From Petrosia ficiformis (Eukaryota; Porifera; Demospongiae; Haplosclerida; Petrosiidae): a stretch of 64,000 bases of DNA. The translations under genes were made by a program, and so were the position numbers. Numbering within the stretch: the stretch's first letter is position 1; each line of letters opens with the position of its first letter. Positions 60,965-64,000 of the stretch are shown piece after piece. A model generated the notes under the pieces. That model made no database searches. It was not told where the DNA came from and saw only the letters and a list, made by a program, of their open reading frames with translations. The stretch is taken from positions 3,530,374 through 3,594,373 of the forward strand of contig OX345652.1 of the NCBI GenBank assembly GCA_947044365.1, given 5' to 3'.

Positions 60965-61690
60965 GGAAGTCACTATAGCCAGTTCTGTAATTAACAGCCG
61001 CTAGTTCTGTTAGTGGCAGCTTCTGCAAGTAACAATTACATAATCAATAGCTGCAAGTCACTATAGCCTGTTCTGTAATTAACATAGCCAATGCTGTAAG
61101 TGGCAGCTTCTGCAAATAACAATTACATAATCAATAGCTGCAAGTCACTATAGCCTGTTCTGTAATTAACATAGCCAATGCTGTAAGTGGCAGCTTCTGC
61201 AAATAACAATTACATAATCAATAGCTGCAAGTCACTATAGCCAGTTCTGTAATTAACATAGCCAATGCTGTAAGTGGCAGCTTCTGCAAGTAACAATTAC
61301 ATAATCAATAGCTGCAAGTCACTATAGCCTGTTCTGTAATTAACATAGCCAATGCTGTAAGTGGCAGCTTCTGCAAGTAACAATTACATAATCAATAGCT
61401 GCAAGTCACTATAGCCTGTTCTGTAATCAACATAGCCAATGCTGTAAGTGGCAGCTTCTGCAAATATCAATTACATAATCAATAGCTGCTAGTCACTATA
61501 GCCAGTTCTGTAATTAACATAGCCAATGCTGTAAGTGGCAGCTTCTGCAAGTAACAATTACATAATCAATAGCTGCAAGTCACTATAGCCTGTTCTGTAA
61601 TTAACATAGCCAATGCTGTAAGTGGCAGCTTTTGCAAGTAACAATTACATAATCAATAGCTGCTAGTTCTGTTAGTGGCAGCTTCTGATT
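60965..61690. repeat. 87-bp tandem array, about 8 copies
   Basis: Unit contains TAATCAATAGCTGCAAGTCA, AACATAGCCAATGCTGTAAG and TGGCAGCTTCTGCAA; single-base variants among copies. Confidence 0.95.
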
Positions 61691-61885
61691 TGCAAGTAAC
61701 AACACCATACAACGTAACATGACTGTCGAGAATGTTTGATGTAATGTAATGAGTAATGACTGTTATATATGAAGCAATGTTTGATAGTCACTATAATAAA
61801 ATCAGTTTATGAGTTGTTTTTATAGCTATATTACCCAATTAACTAGTATAATACTTATACTTTCATAATTGGGTCAGAACACATA

Positions 61886-63045
61886 CAACTTGATATAATA
61901 CCTTTACACCTACTATAATTCTTATACCATACCATACTATATAAATACAACATTATATTGTGATTCGTTATAATGAAGACTTGATATAATCCTAACAATA
62001 CCTATACACCTACTATAATCCTTATACCATACTATACTATATAAATACAACATTATATTGTGATTCGTTATAATGAAGACTTGATATAATCCTAACAATA
62101 CCTATACACCTACTATAATTCTTATACCATACCATACTATATAAATACAACATTATATTGTGATTCGTTATAATGAAGACTTGATATAATCCTAACAATA
62201 CCTTTACACCTACTATAATTCTTATACCATACCATACTATATAAATACAACATTATATTGTGATTCGTTATAATGAAGACTTGATATAATCCTAACAATA
62301 CCTATACACCTACTATAATTCTTATACTATACTATACTATATAAATACAACATTATATTGTGATTCATTATAATGAAGACTTGATATAATCCTAACAATA
62401 CCTATACACCTACTATAATTCTTATACTATACTATACTATATAAATACAACATTATATTGTGATTCATTATAATGAAGACTTGATATAATCCTAACAATA
62501 CCTATACACCTACTATAATCCTTATACCATACCATACTATATTATTTTGTGATTCGTTATAATGAAGACTTGATATAATCCTAACAATACCTATACACCT
62601 ACTATAATCCTTATACCATACTATACTATATAAATACAACATTATATTGTGATTCGTTATAATGAAGACTTGATATAATCCTAACAATACCTATACACCT
62701 ACTATAATTCTTATACCATACTATACTATATAAATACAACATTATATTGTGATTCGTTATAATGAAGACTTGATATAATCCTAACAATACCTATACACCT
62801 ACTATAATCCTTATACCATACTATACTATATAAATACAACATTATATTGTGATTCATTATAATGAAGACTTGATATAATCCTAACAATACCTATACACCT
62901 ACTATAATTCTTATACCATACCATACTATATTATATTGTGATTCGTTATAATGAAGACTTGATATAATCCTAACAATACCTATACACCTACTATAATCCT
63001 TATACCATACCATACTATATTATATTGTGATTTGTTATAATGAAG
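61886..63045. repeat. 100-bp tandem array, about 11-12 copies
   Basis: Unit contains ACTTGATATAATCCTAACAA, TACACCTACTATAATTCTTA and ATTGTGATTCGTTATAATGA. Three units have a short internal deletion of about 16 bp (ATATAAATACAACATTATA shortened). It ends 70 bp upstream of the first exon of the next gene. Confidence 0.95.
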
Positions 63046-63114
63046 AAGCTTTATTGTGTCTATGTTTATATACATATACATGTTAGTTTTGTGAGTTTAT
63101 CAATTATTTTAAAG

Positions 63115-63992
63115 ACCACAGATGATGAAGATGAAACTGATAATGATAATGGTGATAGTCCTTTCATTGCAAAGGCAAGTGAAAAACAGTTCACTGTAGT
63201 GATGAAAATGGTGTGTGTGTGTATGTCCATGTGTGGGGGTGGGGTGTGTCTGTCTACGTATTCACATTAACCATTATTATATATACATGTACATGTATTT
63301 ATTTCATACATATAGAAGAAACGAAAATGCGTATATTCTGCAAAGACTGTGGCATTCACAGTAAGCTATTCTGTGACTTGTACATATTAGTCTCTTCAAA
63401 CATGTACTTTAATTTCAATTAGGTTGTCATAGCAACTGTTCTAGTTCTACTCTCTTTCATAGCTGGTTTCTTGATTGGATATTATGTCAATAAAAAAAGT
63501 ACAAGTACATGTACAAGTAAGTAGTCAGTTTGTATAGTGAGAGAGAAGACCGGTCTTGTTGAAAATCAATGCTCAAAATTAATCATTTATTCAATTGCAT
63601 TGGTACTTCTATTCTGTGCATATGGGTGTGTATTTGAGTCTATAGCTATAACTAAAACCCCTTTTTAGTAAGGCATTGTGGCTTGGTTAACTAAACTATA
63701 AATTGCAATAACTATAACTAACTAAAACGAAAAAATAGGCAATTTTAGTTAGTTAACTAAAACTAAAACCTTTTTAGTAAGCCTAATATTTTAGTTATTT
63801 AACTATAACCAAACTAAAGGTTTGAGAAACTAGGTACACTATAACTATAACTATAAGTGTCCACTATTATCATACTAATTGCTATTTGTAGTGACACTAA
63901 TTATCATTATCTCTCTATTATGAATAGTTTCATAATATTTTCTTTGATAATTTCATTTAATATTTTTTAATAGGTCAAAAGAACTCAATTTG
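63115..63992 (+). CDS. probable single-pass (type II-like) membrane protein, 5' part
   Basis: Partial gene leaving the window. Exons by splice signals and phase: 63115-63210, 63316-63360, 63423-63516 and 63974-63992 (donor GTGAGA). The first encodes an acidic segment (DDEDETDNDNGDSPFIAK), the second starts KKRKCVYSAKTVAFT, and the third is a clear transmembrane helix (VVIATVLVLLSFIAGFLIGY) followed by YVNKKST. An acidic N-terminus, a basic patch, then a helix is the layout of a signal anchor, as in transferrin-receptor/NAALADase-type proteins, but no ectodomain is visible so the family is unknown. The first exon may start further upstream (in-frame ATG at 63040) or end at a GC donor (63175). 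Confidence 0.5.
63640..63880. repeat. TAACTAAAACTAAAACC-type dispersed repeat, copy 2
   Basis: Related to 51060-51295; lies in the intron before the exon at 63974. Confidence 0.6.
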
Positions 63993-64000
63993 GTGAGAAT

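Overview
This is intron-rich, AT-rich nuclear DNA of an early-branching animal, most likely a demosponge close to Amphimedon queenslandica. The evidence is animal gene families with many short GT-AG introns, HIRAN/Roc-COR/ZU5/Death fusions of a kind I associate with sponge and cnidarian genomes, very dense TACATG-type dispersed repeats and many miniature transposons. The species is an inference; no bacterial or viral genes are seen.

Layout. (1) 2-4650, plus strand: the 3' part of a ZFAND2B/AIRAPL-like gene (AN1 zinc fingers, two UIMs, CaaX-like tail). (2) 5666-33772, minus strand: three neighbouring related genes. Each begins with a HIRAN domain and ends with a Death domain. Genes 1 and 2 carry a Roc-COR-type GTPase module in the middle; gene 3 carries two coiled coils, a ZU5 domain and a UPA-like region. 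The first exon of gene 1 is split by a decayed piggyBac element. (3) 33954-56623, plus strand: a complete 19-exon TBC1D1/TBC1D4-type Rab GAP gene (about 1,482 codons), divergently transcribed from gene 3 across a 181-bp shared promoter. Its introns hold three tRNA-Leu(UAA) genes, SINEs, MITEs and minisatellites. (4) 56624-63114: no convincing gene, mostly tandem repeats and MITEs. (5) 63115-63992, plus strand: the 5' part of a gene for a probable single-pass (type II-like) membrane protein, running out of the window.

Gene relationships. Copied pieces of both outer genes (TBC1D exon 1 and the ZFAND2B last exon) lie side by side between HIRAN genes 2 and 3. This is what a tandem duplication of the block [ZFAND2B 3' end - HIRAN...Death gene - TBC1D exon 1] would leave at its junction. 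The HIRAN/Death genes use phase-1 symmetric exons at nearly every module boundary, so the central module can be exchanged without a frameshift. The architecture resembles animal cell-death or innate-immune adaptors (UNC5/PIDD-like ZU5-Death; LRRK/ROCO-like Roc-COR), but the HIRAN combination is unusual and its function is unknown.

All exon boundaries were read by eye from GT-AG sites and phase. The exon lengths of the TBC1D gene and of HIRAN genes 1, 2 and 3 each sum to a multiple of three.
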